Below, piece after piece: positions 18,113 to 26,463 of a DNA stretch of 64,000 nucleotides; the stretch's first letter is position 1, and each line of letters begins with the position of its first letter. Under the pieces are notes generated by a model that saw only the letters and a list, made by a program, of their open reading frames with translations, searched no databases and was not told where the DNA came from. This DNA comes from Roseinatronobacter ekhonensis (GTDB lineage: Bacteria > Pseudomonadota > Alphaproteobacteria > Rhodobacterales > Rhodobacteraceae), in the NCBI RefSeq assembly GCF_900499075.1, contig NZ_UIHC01000016.1, forward strand, positions 1-64,000, given 5' to 3'. The translations under genes and the position numbers were made by a program.

Positions 18113-19504
18113 CTAAAAACGCAGGTCCAAACCGTTCGTTTGGGTTTGGGGCGAAAGGCTTGGCGGCACATCGGTACCAAGCACGGGCATAATCTGAGCG
18201 GGCAAATCGGCATCGCTGGATCGCCCGTTATGCTGTCCGTCCTGATGACCCTGTTCGAATTCGAATCGCGCCCCCGCGAAGCCGAGATCGGACAGATCAC
18301 GAGATAGGGCCGCGATATTTTTACGTAGAAAATCCAGTGTTTCAGGCCGTTCGGTCGCAATCAAAACCTGCAAACCGATCTCGGATTGCTGCAGGTGGAT
18401 ACGGACCCGCCCAAGTTCTTCCGGCGACAGCGTAATCTCGAACACGTCGCCTTTTGTCTGTGCGAGCATCTGGGCGATTTGCGCCGTTGGCGACGGTGGC
18501 GTGGTTGGCGCTGCGAAGTTTTGCGATCCGGAGTGGGCAACTTGGTTTGTCGCATGCGGCGTTGCAAGACCGATGGCATCACGCTCCCTCAGCGGCGCGT
18601 TATGCCAAGGTTCGGGCACTTCGGGAACCAGCAGCGCCGAAGCAGGCTGGGCTATCGGCTTTGTCCCTATGGTGGCCGGTGCGGTGGCGGCAACAGTGCC
18701 CGGCAGGGCTGGTTGCGGCCCCTGAACTGGCACCATGTTACCCGACCGATCCCTTGCAACGCGCTCGAACGACCGCTGGTCTGGCAGGCTTTGCAGTTTG
18801 CGCGGCTCTGGAACGAAAGCGTTCAACACAGCCAAAGCTGGCGCAGCAGGTGACAGGCGCGCGACACCTTGCGCCGTATCCGGACGCAGGGCGAGGGGTG
18901 CGACGGGAATGTGGCTCTCTGCAGAGCGAAAAACCGTTTCAGACTGCGCATTTTGGATTTTTCTGGTTTCCGAAACCTGTGGCATTTCCACTGCTACACC
19001 CTGATCTGGCCCGCCCGATGCGCCTGCGGCTGATCGATGTTCTTGCGGCACCAAGCTCGCTGAACCCTGCGTCAGCGGTAGAACGCGCGCGCCGTCCGCC
19101 TCTAGCGGATGACCGCCAACTTTTAGCGACACGTCTTGGCTATTGCCGGAGAGCGCCACTAGCTGCGCGCCGTCCTTCAACACCTCGCCCGACGCTGACA
19201 AATCGGTTTTCGCCATTTCAGTTTCACGCGAAGAACCCAAAGTCGGGTCAATCCCCTTCGGCAAGTGCCAGAGCGCGGTGTGAGAATCCCTGCGCGCGCT
19301 CCTCCGGTCCGCATCCAAGGTGTCCACCCCATCCTTTTCAACCACCCCGACACGGGTGTGAAGCGCGGCCTGTGGAGTCCCGGCAGCCTGCTCCGGATAT
19401 AGATGCTGTGCGAAGCCTGTATCTTCCGACGGCTGCGTGTCTGCCTTCGTCTGCCGCCCCCTGTGTGGCGGTGTCAAATCTGTTTGCAATGTGAAATCAG
19501 GCAT
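18113..19504 (-). CDS. fliK: flagellar hook-length control protein FliK
   Basis: A 463-residue FliK. The long N-terminal part (residues 1-350) is low in recognisable motifs, as expected of the ruler region, and the C-terminal domain carries the conserved KGDVFEITLSPEELGRVRI and LDFLRKNIAALSRDL. The ATG at 19504 is preceded by a strong GAGGAGG, which decides the start; the frame is open further upstream but would run into the divergent gene. FliK measures hook length and triggers the switch to filament export. It is upstream of flgD. Confidence 0.88.
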   Translation of the reverse strand: MPDFTLQTDLTPPHRGRQTKADTQPSEDTGFAQHLYPEQAAGTPQAALHTRVGVVEKDGVDTLDADRRSARRDSHTALWHLPKGIDPTLGSSRETEMAKTDLSASGEVLKDGAQLVALSGNSQDVSLKVGGHPLEADGARVLPLTQGSASLVPQEHRSAAGASGGPDQGVAVEMPQVSETRKIQNAQSETVFRSAESHIPVAPLALRPDTAQGVARLSPAAPALAVLNAFVPEPRKLQSLPDQRSFERVARDRSGNMVPVQGPQPALPGTVAATAPATIGTKPIAQPASALLVPEVPEPWHNAPLRERDAIGLATPHATNQVAHSGSQNFAAPTTPPSPTAQIAQMLAQTKGDVFEITLSPEELGRVRIHLQQSEIGLQVLIATERPETLDFLRKNIAALSRDLSDLGFAGARFEFEQGHQDGQHNGRSSDADLPAQIMPVLGTDVPPSLSPQTQTNGLDLRF

Positions 19505-19593
19505 AGGCCCCTCCTCGTCAGCATTTTGACACCAACTGCTTACCGAATCTTTACCGACCATCAGGAAAATGGCTGGGTAAGATGGAGAGAATA

Positions 19594-19866
19594 ATGATCG
19601 AATCTGTAACCGCTTTGTCGCGACCGACCCTGCCAGCGGGAAAGCTTCAGACAGTGGCCAACCAGTTTGAGGCTGTTTTTTTGGCTCAAATGCTTTCAGC
19701 GGCGGGTGCCGGCAGTGCATCATCGGAGGGTGGAATTGGCGAGGCGCAGTTCTCGTCATTTCTTTTGAATGCCCAAGCCCAGCAAATCGCTGACCGCGGC
19801 GGCGTCGGCCTGGCCGAAGTGATCATTCGCCACTACACGTCCGACAGCGTTGAGGGGGGCACATGA
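19594..19866 (+). CDS. rod-binding protein (FlgJ N-terminal / CheL-like)
   Basis: A 90-residue protein matching the rod-binding domain: VANQFEAVFLAQMLSAAG and SSFLLNAQAQQIADRGGVGLAEVIIRHY (the second in two conserved blocks). It lacks the muramidase domain of enterobacterial FlgJ, as is normal in Rhodobacterales. I prefer the ATG at 19594, with GGAGAG 4 bases upstream, over the ATG at 19582. It is divergent from fliK with a 77-base spacer that must hold both flagellar promoters. Confidence 0.82.
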   Translation: MIESVTALSRPTLPAGKLQTVANQFEAVFLAQMLSAAGAGSASSEGGIGEAQFSSFLLNAQAQQIADRGGVGLAEVIIRHYTSDSVEGGT

Positions 19867-20204
19867 TGCGCTCCACACCGTTCGAACAGATTCACGCGGT
19901 CCTGATGGCGGAGCAGGCCGCGCTTTTGTCGGGTGATATAGAGTCTCTCGATCAGATCGCGGACCGCAAGGACCGTGCGACCCAGCGCCTTGCAGAGACC
20001 CATCTTGCACCGGCAGAAATGGAGCGCCTTCGCTCGATCACCCAGCGGAATTCCGAATTGCTCCGCATGGTTGCGGACGCGATCAAGACGGCCCGTGCGC
20101 TTGTAACCCGTGACGCGCGCGGTCCTCAGACGCTGGCCTATAGTGCCGATGGAACGCGTCACCCGCTGCAACAATCCACGCGCCAGTTGGTTCAGAAAGC
20201 GTGA
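19863..20204 (+). CDS. FlgN-like flagellar chaperone candidate
   Basis: A 113-residue, mainly helical protein that starts by an ATGA overlap with the rod-binding gene. Its layout (EQIHAVLMAEQAALLSGDIE, then DRKDRATQRLAE, then a C-terminal helix and polar tail) suits FlgN, the export chaperone for hook-filament junction proteins FlgK and FlgL. The match is by pattern and position only. Confidence 0.6.
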   Translation: MMRSTPFEQIHAVLMAEQAALLSGDIESLDQIADRKDRATQRLAETHLAPAEMERLRSITQRNSELLRMVADAIKTARALVTRDARGPQTLAYSADGTRHPLQQSTRQLVQKA

Positions 20205-20416
20205 TGGGGTGTGTTAACCATATGGATGAAAAACCACGCGCACTCTTTGTTTGCTTTGGCCCGGTTCACGACTTCTAAACCGTTCATAGCCAATATGAAG
20301 CCATCGACCGGACTGTCGACCGACCCAAAGCCGGGTCGCCTGCAGAATGCATCTAACCCGCCCGAAAAGGCGATTTATTTCATCGTGCAAAATGCACTCT
20401 TGTGAAAGTAAACACC
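20205..20416 (+). promoter_or_regulatory. flagellin upstream region and mRNA leader
   Basis: This 212-base spacer should contain the flagellin promoter and leader. It has a 6-bp hairpin (CGACCC at 20321-20326, GGGTCG at 20333-20338) and a weak CGCC/GGCG stem closer to the gene. In Caulobacter FlbT acts on the flagellin mRNA leader; flbT is encoded just downstream here, so this leader is a plausible FlbT target. I could not identify promoter boxes with confidence. Confidence 0.4.
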
Positions 20417-21610
20417 ATGTCAAGCATTCTGACCAACTCCAGCGCGATGGTCGCGCTGCAAACGTTGCGCGGCGTCAACAAAGGGCTCGCACAAACGCAA
20501 GCCGAAATTTCTACAGGCAAATCCGTCGGCTCAGCGCGCGACAACGCCGCTGTATGGTCCATTTCCAAAACCATGGAATCGGACGTAAAAGGCTTCAAAG
20601 CCATCTCCGACAGCCTGTCACTGGGCTCTTCCACCATAGGTGTGGCCCGTCAGGCATCCGAAACAGTTACCGATCTGCTCACGCAGATGAAAGGGTTGAT
20701 CGTCGGCGCGCAGGAAGAAAACGTGGACCGCGGAAAGATCCAGACGGATATCGATGCGCTCAGCGAGCAGATCACATCGGTGATCGGTGCGGCACAATTC
20801 AACGGCCTGAACCTATTGACGAACAACGCGACCGTTTCCGTTCTCTCGTCGCTGGATCGTTCCGGGTCGGATGTCACGGCCAGTACAATTGATGTTGCTG
20901 GTCAGGATATGTCGACGGGCGGCTACGCCGCAAAAGCGGCGTTCTCGCTTGCAACGGGCACAGCATCCACAGACCAGGACCGGGCGGCTTTTTCGCTTGA
21001 TGGGGCAGGCGGAACCGAAACCCTGACAATCGAAGATCCGACCTATGTCGCAGGTGACAAGATCGGCCTGCGCATCGGTGATCAGTCAGTCTCTTACACG
21101 GTCAGTCAAAGCGATGTCGATGCGACCACGACCGCAGACCTAGTGGCAGTCGGCCTGAAGAATGCGATTGATGCGCTCGGTGTCGACGGGCTTGAAGTTG
21201 ACTATGACAGCGGAAGCCCGGGTGATTTGGTTTTCACCAATAACGGGACCGATGACGTCGCTGTAACCGCGCAATTCAAAAATGCCGGCGCCGGCGATCT
21301 TGCAACCCTGAGCACGATTGACGTGGAAACCGATGCAGCAGGGGCACTTGGTACGATCGAAACGCTGATCGAGACAGGGATTGACGCAGCAGCGGCCTTT
21401 GGCTCCATCCAAAAGCGGATCGACACCCAGGCCGAGTTTGTCAGCAACCTGACAGACTCTCTGACCACCGGCATTGGCAGTCTTGTAGATGCCGATATGG
21501 AAGCGACATCGGCGCGTTTGCAGGCACTTCAGGTGCAGCAGCAGTTGGCAACCCAATCGCTGTCGATCGCTAACCAGCAACCGCAGAACATTCTGTCCCT
21601 GTTCCGCTAA
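20417..21610 (+). CDS. fliC: flagellin
   Basis: A 397-residue filament subunit. The N-terminal D0/D1 region (MSSILTNSSAMVALQTLRGV, then QAEISTGKSVGSARDNAAVW) and the C-terminal helix (LQVQQQLATQSLSIANQQPQ) are typical of alphaproteobacterial flagellins. The central region (residues 150-310), rich in Ala, Thr, Asp and Gly, is the variable surface domain. I start at 20417 because the longer frame begins with an atypical GTG and MSSILTN is the family N-terminus. flaF and flbT follow. Confidence 0.93.
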   Translation: MSSILTNSSAMVALQTLRGVNKGLAQTQAEISTGKSVGSARDNAAVWSISKTMESDVKGFKAISDSLSLGSSTIGVARQASETVTDLLTQMKGLIVGAQEENVDRGKIQTDIDALSEQITSVIGAAQFNGLNLLTNNATVSVLSSLDRSGSDVTASTIDVAGQDMSTGGYAAKAAFSLATGTASTDQDRAAFSLDGAGGTETLTIEDPTYVAGDKIGLRIGDQSVSYTVSQSDVDATTTADLVAVGLKNAIDALGVDGLEVDYDSGSPGDLVFTNNGTDDVAVTAQFKNAGAGDLATLSTIDVETDAAGALGTIETLIETGIDAAAAFGSIQKRIDTQAEFVSNLTDSLTTGIGSLVDADMEATSARLQALQVQQQLATQSLSIANQQPQNILSLFR

Positions 21611-21618
21611 TAATAACC

Positions 21619-21649
21619 GTCTGGACCCCAGGGACACCGGGGTCCAGAC
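21619..21649 (+). terminator. 11-bp hairpin after flagellin
   Basis: GTCTGGACCCC at 21619-21629 and GGGGTCCAGAC at 21639-21649 form a perfect stem with a 9-base loop, 9 bases after the flagellin stop. No T run follows, so it may stabilise the abundant flagellin mRNA and reduce readthrough into flaF rather than stop transcription fully. Confidence 0.7.
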
Positions 21650-21788
21650 ACCGACTTTCACGGTGAGTTCGACAGACGAAACGGGGCCACAGGCGCCGAA
21701 AACTACGAACCGGCACTAGATGGCAGCGTTTTCGACACCATGGCTGGAGGTCGGCACGCCCAATGCAACCATTTTCGGGGGACATGGA

Positions 21789-22166
21789 ATGAACGCCCAC
21801 GCTCAGGCTCTTGCGGCCTATGGAACACCAAGCAGTTCGCACAAGCCGCCACGGTCCATAGAATACGATGTTTTCGCACAAATCACGGCTCGCTTGCGAA
21901 CCGCTATCGAAGGCGGGGCTACCAATTTTCCCGCGCTCGCAGAGGCTTTGACCGCGAACCGGCGACTATGGACCGAACTTGCGCTGGATTTGGCATCAGA
22001 TGCAAACCGGCTGCCCAAAAACCTCAGAGGACAGTTGCTCGGGTTGGCGCAATTCACCATGACGCACACAGAGGCAGTGTTGCGGGGCGACGAAGATGCA
22101 GAGGTTCTGGTCGATCTGAACATCGCCGTCATGCGCGGCCTGAAAGGCCAGGGAGGGGTGTCATGA
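21789..22166 (+). CDS. flaF: flagellar biosynthesis regulator FlaF
   Basis: A 125-residue FlaF protein, which in Caulobacter promotes flagellin synthesis and export and counteracts FlbT. Family features: NAHAQALAAYG at the start, RSIEYDVFAQITARL, and LAEALTANRRLWTELALDLA. The ATG at 21789 gives the standard N-terminus. It ends in an ATGA overlap with flbT. Confidence 0.9.
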   Translation: MNAHAQALAAYGTPSSSHKPPRSIEYDVFAQITARLRTAIEGGATNFPALAEALTANRRLWTELALDLASDANRLPKNLRGQLLGLAQFTMTHTEAVLRGDEDAEVLVDLNIAVMRGLKGQGGVS

Positions 22167-22567
22167 CGGGTCTTGTCATAAGGCTGGCCCCGCGCGAACG
22201 GGTGCTTCTGAACGGTGCCGTCATCGAGAATGGTGACAAAAGAGCAAGCCTGTCAATTCAAACGCCGAATGCAAAAGTGCTGCGCTTGCGGGACGCGATC
22301 CATCCCGATGAGGCGACCACACCAGTGAAACGAACCTGCTACATGGCGCAGCTTCTATTGTCTGGCGATGCGAAGGTCGAAGACCTGCACACGCCGCTTC
22401 TGCGCGCGATCGAGCAACTCAGTCAGGTCTTTCTGGACCCTGATAGCGACCGATTGCTGAAAGATGCAACAGAGGCGGCGGTTGGTTTCGAGTTTTACCA
22501 AGCTCTCAAATCCCTGCGCGCGCTGTTACCACGCGAGGCACGTCTTTTAGCGGCGCATCGGGTATGA
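22163..22567 (+). CDS. flbT: flagellin synthesis repressor FlbT
   Basis: A 134-residue FlbT, the post-transcriptional repressor of flagellin known from Caulobacter. Recognisable blocks are VIRLAPRERVLLNGAVIENG and the YQALKSLRALLPRE region. It is overlapped on both sides (ATGA with flaF, ATGA with the DUF1217 gene), so the three are a tight translationally coupled unit. Confidence 0.9.
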   Translation: MTGLVIRLAPRERVLLNGAVIENGDKRASLSIQTPNAKVLRLRDAIHPDEATTPVKRTCYMAQLLLSGDAKVEDLHTPLLRAIEQLSQVFLDPDSDRLLKDATEAAVGFEFYQALKSLRALLPREARLLAAHRV

Positions 22568-23361
22568 GCTTTCAACCATTTGTCCCGATTGGCGGTCTTG
22601 CCGGATGGGCGTTTTTGAAACGCACACAAGCCCGCCAAGAAGCCAGTTTTGCCAATAGCCCGCGAATGGAGCGCGTGACACAGAGCTTTCAGCGCGATTT
22701 TTCGGCGATGCGCACAGTTGGTGATCTGGTGGAGAACCTGCAGGCCCTCGATGTTGTGCTGGGCGCTTTCGGGTTGCAAGAGGACCTCGAAAACCGCGCA
22801 TTTATTCGCAAGGTCATATCGGACGGCACGTCGGATCGCTCTGCCCTCGGCAACCGGCTGGCCGATAAACGCTATCTGGCGCTGGCACGCGAAATGGCAC
22901 ATTTAGCGCCAGGAGGAAGCGGCAGCGCGCCAGAGGGTCTGGCAGACCGATTGATCAGTCAATACCAGACCAAGGAATTCGAAATCGCCGTTGGTGACAG
23001 CGAAGAGACGATGCGCTTTTCCTTGGCATTCGAGCGCAGCCTGCCGGAAATCGCGGCTGGCACACGCTCGGACACAGCGCGGTGGTTCGCCGTCTTGGGC
23101 GATCCGCCGACGCGGCGCGTCGTCGAAACGGCCCTTGGCTTGCCCAAGGAATTTGCAGCGCTGGATATCGACGATCAAATCATCCGATTGCAGGACGCAG
23201 CCAGAAACCGGTTCGGAACCGATAGTATTGCCGAACTGGCCCAACCCGAGATGATCGAAACGATCACCCGGCGCTTTCTGCTGATGGATCAACTTCGCGC
23301 CAGCCAAGCGGGGATGAGTGGTGCCGCCGTTGCCTTAAGCCTGTTGTCGGCGACGGGGTGA
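22564..23361 (+). CDS. DUF1217 flagellar-associated protein
   Basis: A 265-residue soluble protein of the DUF1217 family, which is found in flagellar gene clusters of Rhodobacterales and rhizobia. Recurrent DUF1217-like segments appear: QSFQRDFSAMRTVGDLV, ADKRYLALAREMAHL and DTARWFAVLGDPPTRRVVET. Its function is not established. It is the last gene of the plus-strand flagellar block, overlapping flbT by four bases and convergent with the ABC transporter. Confidence 0.82.
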   Translation: MSFQPFVPIGGLAGWAFLKRTQARQEASFANSPRMERVTQSFQRDFSAMRTVGDLVENLQALDVVLGAFGLQEDLENRAFIRKVISDGTSDRSALGNRLADKRYLALAREMAHLAPGGSGSAPEGLADRLISQYQTKEFEIAVGDSEETMRFSLAFERSLPEIAAGTRSDTARWFAVLGDPPTRRVVETALGLPKEFAALDIDDQIIRLQDAARNRFGTDSIAELAQPEMIETITRRFLLMDQLRASQAGMSGAAVALSLLSATG

Positions 23362-23509
23362 CACCGCAGGCGGATTGCCGCGCAAGGCTTGGAGGCGTCA
23401 GACGAGCCGCAAGCACGGATGCCGCGACGCAGTCAGACATTTCAAGCGACCCGCTTTTTGGCGCCGACAAGCCAGGTCCGGGCGATTTGCAAAACGCCCA
23501 GCCCCGTGA

Positions 23510-24607
23510 TCAGGCAAGCCTTTCGCCAGTTTCGGGCGCAAAATACGACGCTTTCGACAAATCGAACCCAAATTCGAGCGCTGCGCCCGCACGGGCCTGC
23601 GTGTCGGCAGAAAGGCGCGAGGTCACTTCCTTGCCACCCAATCGCGCGACGACATATGTGTCGGCACCAGCAGGCTCCACCACATCGACACGCACGGCGC
23701 CGCCCTGCAACGCTTCTCCTGCGCGCGCGGTCGCTTCGTGCATGTCCTCGGGTCGCAGCCCCAAGAGTATCTCTCCGCTCAAACCAGCATGGCGCGGCTC
23801 GTCCAGCCGCAGTGGTTCCGCGCCCTCCCGCGCAATTTCGATCACGCTGCCCTGCCCGTTCGGCGTGGCGCGCGCTGGGATCAGGTTCATTGCGGGCGAG
23901 CCCATGAAATCGGCGACGAAGGTGTTGGCGGGACGCGTATAAATCTCATGCGGGGTGCCAATCTGCTGGATAATGCCGCCTTTCATGACCACAATCTTGG
24001 TCGCCAGCGTCATCGCTTCGATCTGGTCATGGGTCACGTAGACCATGCTTGCCCCGAGGTCTTGGTGCAAGCGCTTGATCTCTGTGCGCATTTCAACACG
24101 CAGCTTGGCATCAAGGTTCGACAGTGGTTCGTCGAACAAAAACAACGCCGGGTCGCGCACCAGTGCCCGGCCCATTGCGACGCGCTGGCGCTGGCCGCCC
24201 GACAACTGGCCTGGACGCCGGTTCAACAGTGGTTCGATCTGCAACTGGCGCGCCACATCGGCCAACTTGGCGGACTGTGTGGCCTTGTCCACGCCACGCA
24301 CCTGCATGCCGAAGGTGATGTTCTTGGCCACGCTCATTGTGGGGTAGAGCGCGTAGCTTTGGAACACCATGGCGATATTGCGGTCCTTGGGGCTGACCTC
24401 GGTCATGTCCTGTCCCGCGATTCGGATCGCACCGCCGGTGATCGGCTCCAACCCCGCAATGCAGTTCAGAAGCGTGGATTTCCCGCAGCCCGAAGGACCA
24501 ACCAGAACCAGAAATTCGCCCTTGTCGATGCTGACATTTATGTCTTTGAGGATCTCGGTCGCACCATAGCTTTTGAACAGGCCGTCGACCTCTAGGATAT
24601 GGGACAT
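23510..24607 (-). CDS. sugar ABC transporter ATP-binding protein (MalK/UgpC/MsmK type)
   Basis: A 365-residue ATPase of a CUT1-family sugar importer. Walker A is GPSGCGKSTLL, the signature motif is LSGGQRQRVAMGRAL, Walker B is ALFLFDEPLSNLD, and the switch His is in YVTHDQIEAMT. The C-terminal 120 residues form the TOBE/regulatory domain (LLGLRPEDMH). It is the last gene of the SBP-permease-permease-ATPase operon; by gene order it corresponds to GtsD of the glucose/mannose transporter of pseudomonads. Confidence 0.93.
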   Translation of the reverse strand: MSHILEVDGLFKSYGATEILKDINVSIDKGEFLVLVGPSGCGKSTLLNCIAGLEPITGGAIRIAGQDMTEVSPKDRNIAMVFQSYALYPTMSVAKNITFGMQVRGVDKATQSAKLADVARQLQIEPLLNRRPGQLSGGQRQRVAMGRALVRDPALFLFDEPLSNLDAKLRVEMRTEIKRLHQDLGASMVYVTHDQIEAMTLATKIVVMKGGIIQQIGTPHEIYTRPANTFVADFMGSPAMNLIPARATPNGQGSVIEIAREGAEPLRLDEPRHAGLSGEILLGLRPEDMHEATARAGEALQGGAVRVDVVEPAGADTYVVARLGGKEVTSRLSADTQARAGAALEFGFDLSKASYFAPETGERLA

Positions 24608-24611
24608 GGGA

Positions 24612-25502
24612 TTAACCTTTCACAGAGCCTGCGGTCAGCCCGCGGATGAAGTATTTCCCGGCGACGACATAAACCAGCAATGTCGGCAGCGCGGCGATGA
24701 TCGCGGCGGCCATGTCGACATTATAGGCTTTCACGCCGGTGGTGGAGTTTACGATATTGTTCAGCGCAACCGTGATCGGCTGGGTGCCCGCCTGACTGAA
24801 GGACACACCGAACAGGAAATCATTCCAGATCTGGGTGAATTGCCAAATGACGGTCACAACGATGATCGGCAGAGACAGCGGCAGGAAGATCGACCAGAAG
24901 ATGCGGAAGAACCCCGCCCCGTCGATTTTTGCAGCCTTGGTCAATTCTGCCGGGATCGTCACGTAGTAGTTACGGAAAAACAGCGTGGTGAACCCGATAC
25001 CATAGACGACATGCACAAAGATCAGCCCCGGAATGCTACCCGCGATATTCAAGATGCCGAGCGTGCGCGCCATGGGCAACAGCACCACTTGGAACGGAAT
25101 AAAACAGCCGAACAGCATCAACGCGAAGATGATATTCGCGCCGCGAAATTGCCATTGCGCAACGACATAGCCGTTCATGGCACCAAGAACCGTCGAGATC
25201 ATGACAGCCGGAACGGCCAGCATGACCGAGTTCCAGAAATAGGGCTGCAACCCTTCGCACTGAATGCCGGTGCAGGCCCCTGACCAGGCGGTGCGCCACG
25301 CGTCGAATGTTACTTCGCGCGGAAGGGCGATCAGGCTGCCGGTGCGGATTTCTTCGAGGCTTTTCAACGAGGTCGTCAGCATCACGAACAAGGGCAGCAG
25401 ATACCAGACCGCGAATACGCCCAGCATTAGGTAAAGCCCCCAGCGCAGCGCGATTTTCAGACCACGAGATTGGGTCGGCGGGGCATAGGATGTATCAGTC
25501 AT
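24612..25502 (-). CDS. sugar ABC transporter permease (MalG type)
   Basis: A 296-residue inner-membrane permease with six predicted helices, beginning with LYLMLGVFAVWYLLPLFVML. The EAA loop that contacts the ATPase is in PAELTKAAKIDGAGFFRIFW. It corresponds to GtsC by position. It starts inside the upstream permease gene (8-base overlap) and ends 4 bases before the ATPase gene. Confidence 0.92.
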   Translation of the reverse strand: MTDTSYAPPTQSRGLKIALRWGLYLMLGVFAVWYLLPLFVMLTTSLKSLEEIRTGSLIALPREVTFDAWRTAWSGACTGIQCEGLQPYFWNSVMLAVPAVMISTVLGAMNGYVVAQWQFRGANIIFALMLFGCFIPFQVVLLPMARTLGILNIAGSIPGLIFVHVVYGIGFTTLFFRNYYVTIPAELTKAAKIDGAGFFRIFWSIFLPLSLPIIVVTVIWQFTQIWNDFLFGVSFSQAGTQPITVALNNIVNSTTGVKAYNVDMAAAIIAALPTLLVYVVAGKYFIRGLTAGSVKG

Positions 25503-26364
25503 GTTTCGCCCTCAGCTCTGAATAGAGGTATGGCACCACGATCGCGAAGACGATCATCATCATGATCATCGCGCTTGACGCAGCCTGCCCGATATCGCCG
25601 CGCGAAAACGCCATGGCATACATGTAGGTGGCGGGCAGGTCGGTCGCGTAGCCGGGGCCACCGCCGGTCAGTGCAATGACCAGGTCGAAGCTTTTGATCG
25701 CCAGATGCGACAGCACGATAAAGGCCGACAGGAAGATCGGGGCCATGCTTGGAATGATGATCGCGGTATAGATGCGGTGGGTCGGAATGCCGTCGACCTG
25801 CGCGGCCTTGATGATCTCGCCATCGACCGAGCGCAGCCCAGCCAGAAACAGCGCCATCACAAAGCCCGATGCCTGCCAGACACCGGCGATGACCACGGTG
25901 TAAATGGCCATGTCGGGATCAGTGATCCAAGTGAAGGAGAAGGTCTCGAACCCCCAGCCGCGCACCATGGATTCCAGCCCCAGACCGGGGTTCAGCATCC
26001 ATTTCCACGCGGTGCCGGTCACGATCAGCGACAGCGCCATCGGATACAGGTAGATCGTGCGAAGCACGCCTTCGGTGCGAATTTTCTGATCCAGAAAAAT
26101 CGCAAGAAGCAGACCCAGCAGCATCGCGACGCCGATGAACAGAACACCGAACACGAACAGGTTGTTCAGCGCGACTTCCCAGCGCGGAGAGGCGAAGAGA
26201 CGCTCATACTGGATGGTGCCAACAAGGTCGTAATTCGGCAGCAAGCGCGAACGGGTGAAGCTGACCCATGCCGTCCAGCCGATAAAGCCGTAGACGAAAA
26301 GCAGGGCTGCGATGAAACTGGGTGCCAGAACAAGCTTCGGCACATGGCGTTCAAGCCATTGCAT
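25495..26364 (-). CDS. sugar ABC transporter permease (MalF type)
   Basis: A 289-residue inner-membrane permease, partner of the MalG-type protein. It has about six helices (LAPSFIAALLFVYGFIGWTA at the start) and the EAA loop DGEIIKAAQVDGIPTHRIYT. By gene order it corresponds to GtsB. The GC-rich hairpin at 26430-26455 separates it from the binding-protein gene, which usually allows the binding protein to be made in excess. Confidence 0.92.
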   Translation of the reverse strand: MQWLERHVPKLVLAPSFIAALLFVYGFIGWTAWVSFTRSRLLPNYDLVGTIQYERLFASPRWEVALNNLFVFGVLFIGVAMLLGLLLAIFLDQKIRTEGVLRTIYLYPMALSLIVTGTAWKWMLNPGLGLESMVRGWGFETFSFTWITDPDMAIYTVVIAGVWQASGFVMALFLAGLRSVDGEIIKAAQVDGIPTHRIYTAIIIPSMAPIFLSAFIVLSHLAIKSFDLVIALTGGGPGYATDLPATYMYAMAFSRGDIGQAASSAMIMMMIVFAIVVPYLYSELRAKHD

Positions 26365-26429
26365 GGGAAGCCTCCCTTCGGTTGGGGAATGGGATGGCGC
26401 AAGGCCACTGGCGGCGCGGTGCCGCGCGT

Positions 26430-26455
26430 GGGCCGGGGGCAGATGCCCCCGGCCC
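26430..26455 (-). terminator. intercistronic GC hairpin after the binding-protein gene
   Basis: GGGCCGGGGGC (26430-26440) and GCCCCCGGCCC (26445-26455) form an 11-bp stem with an AGAT loop, 8 bases beyond the binding-protein stop. There is no T run. It likely acts as a partial terminator or mRNA stabiliser within the transporter operon. Confidence 0.7.
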
Positions 26456-26463
26456 GATTGGCG

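Noticed and set aside
19505-19759. Upstream extension of fliK
   Set aside because: It would overlap the divergent rod-binding gene, and the ATG at 19504 has a GAGGAGG site just before it.
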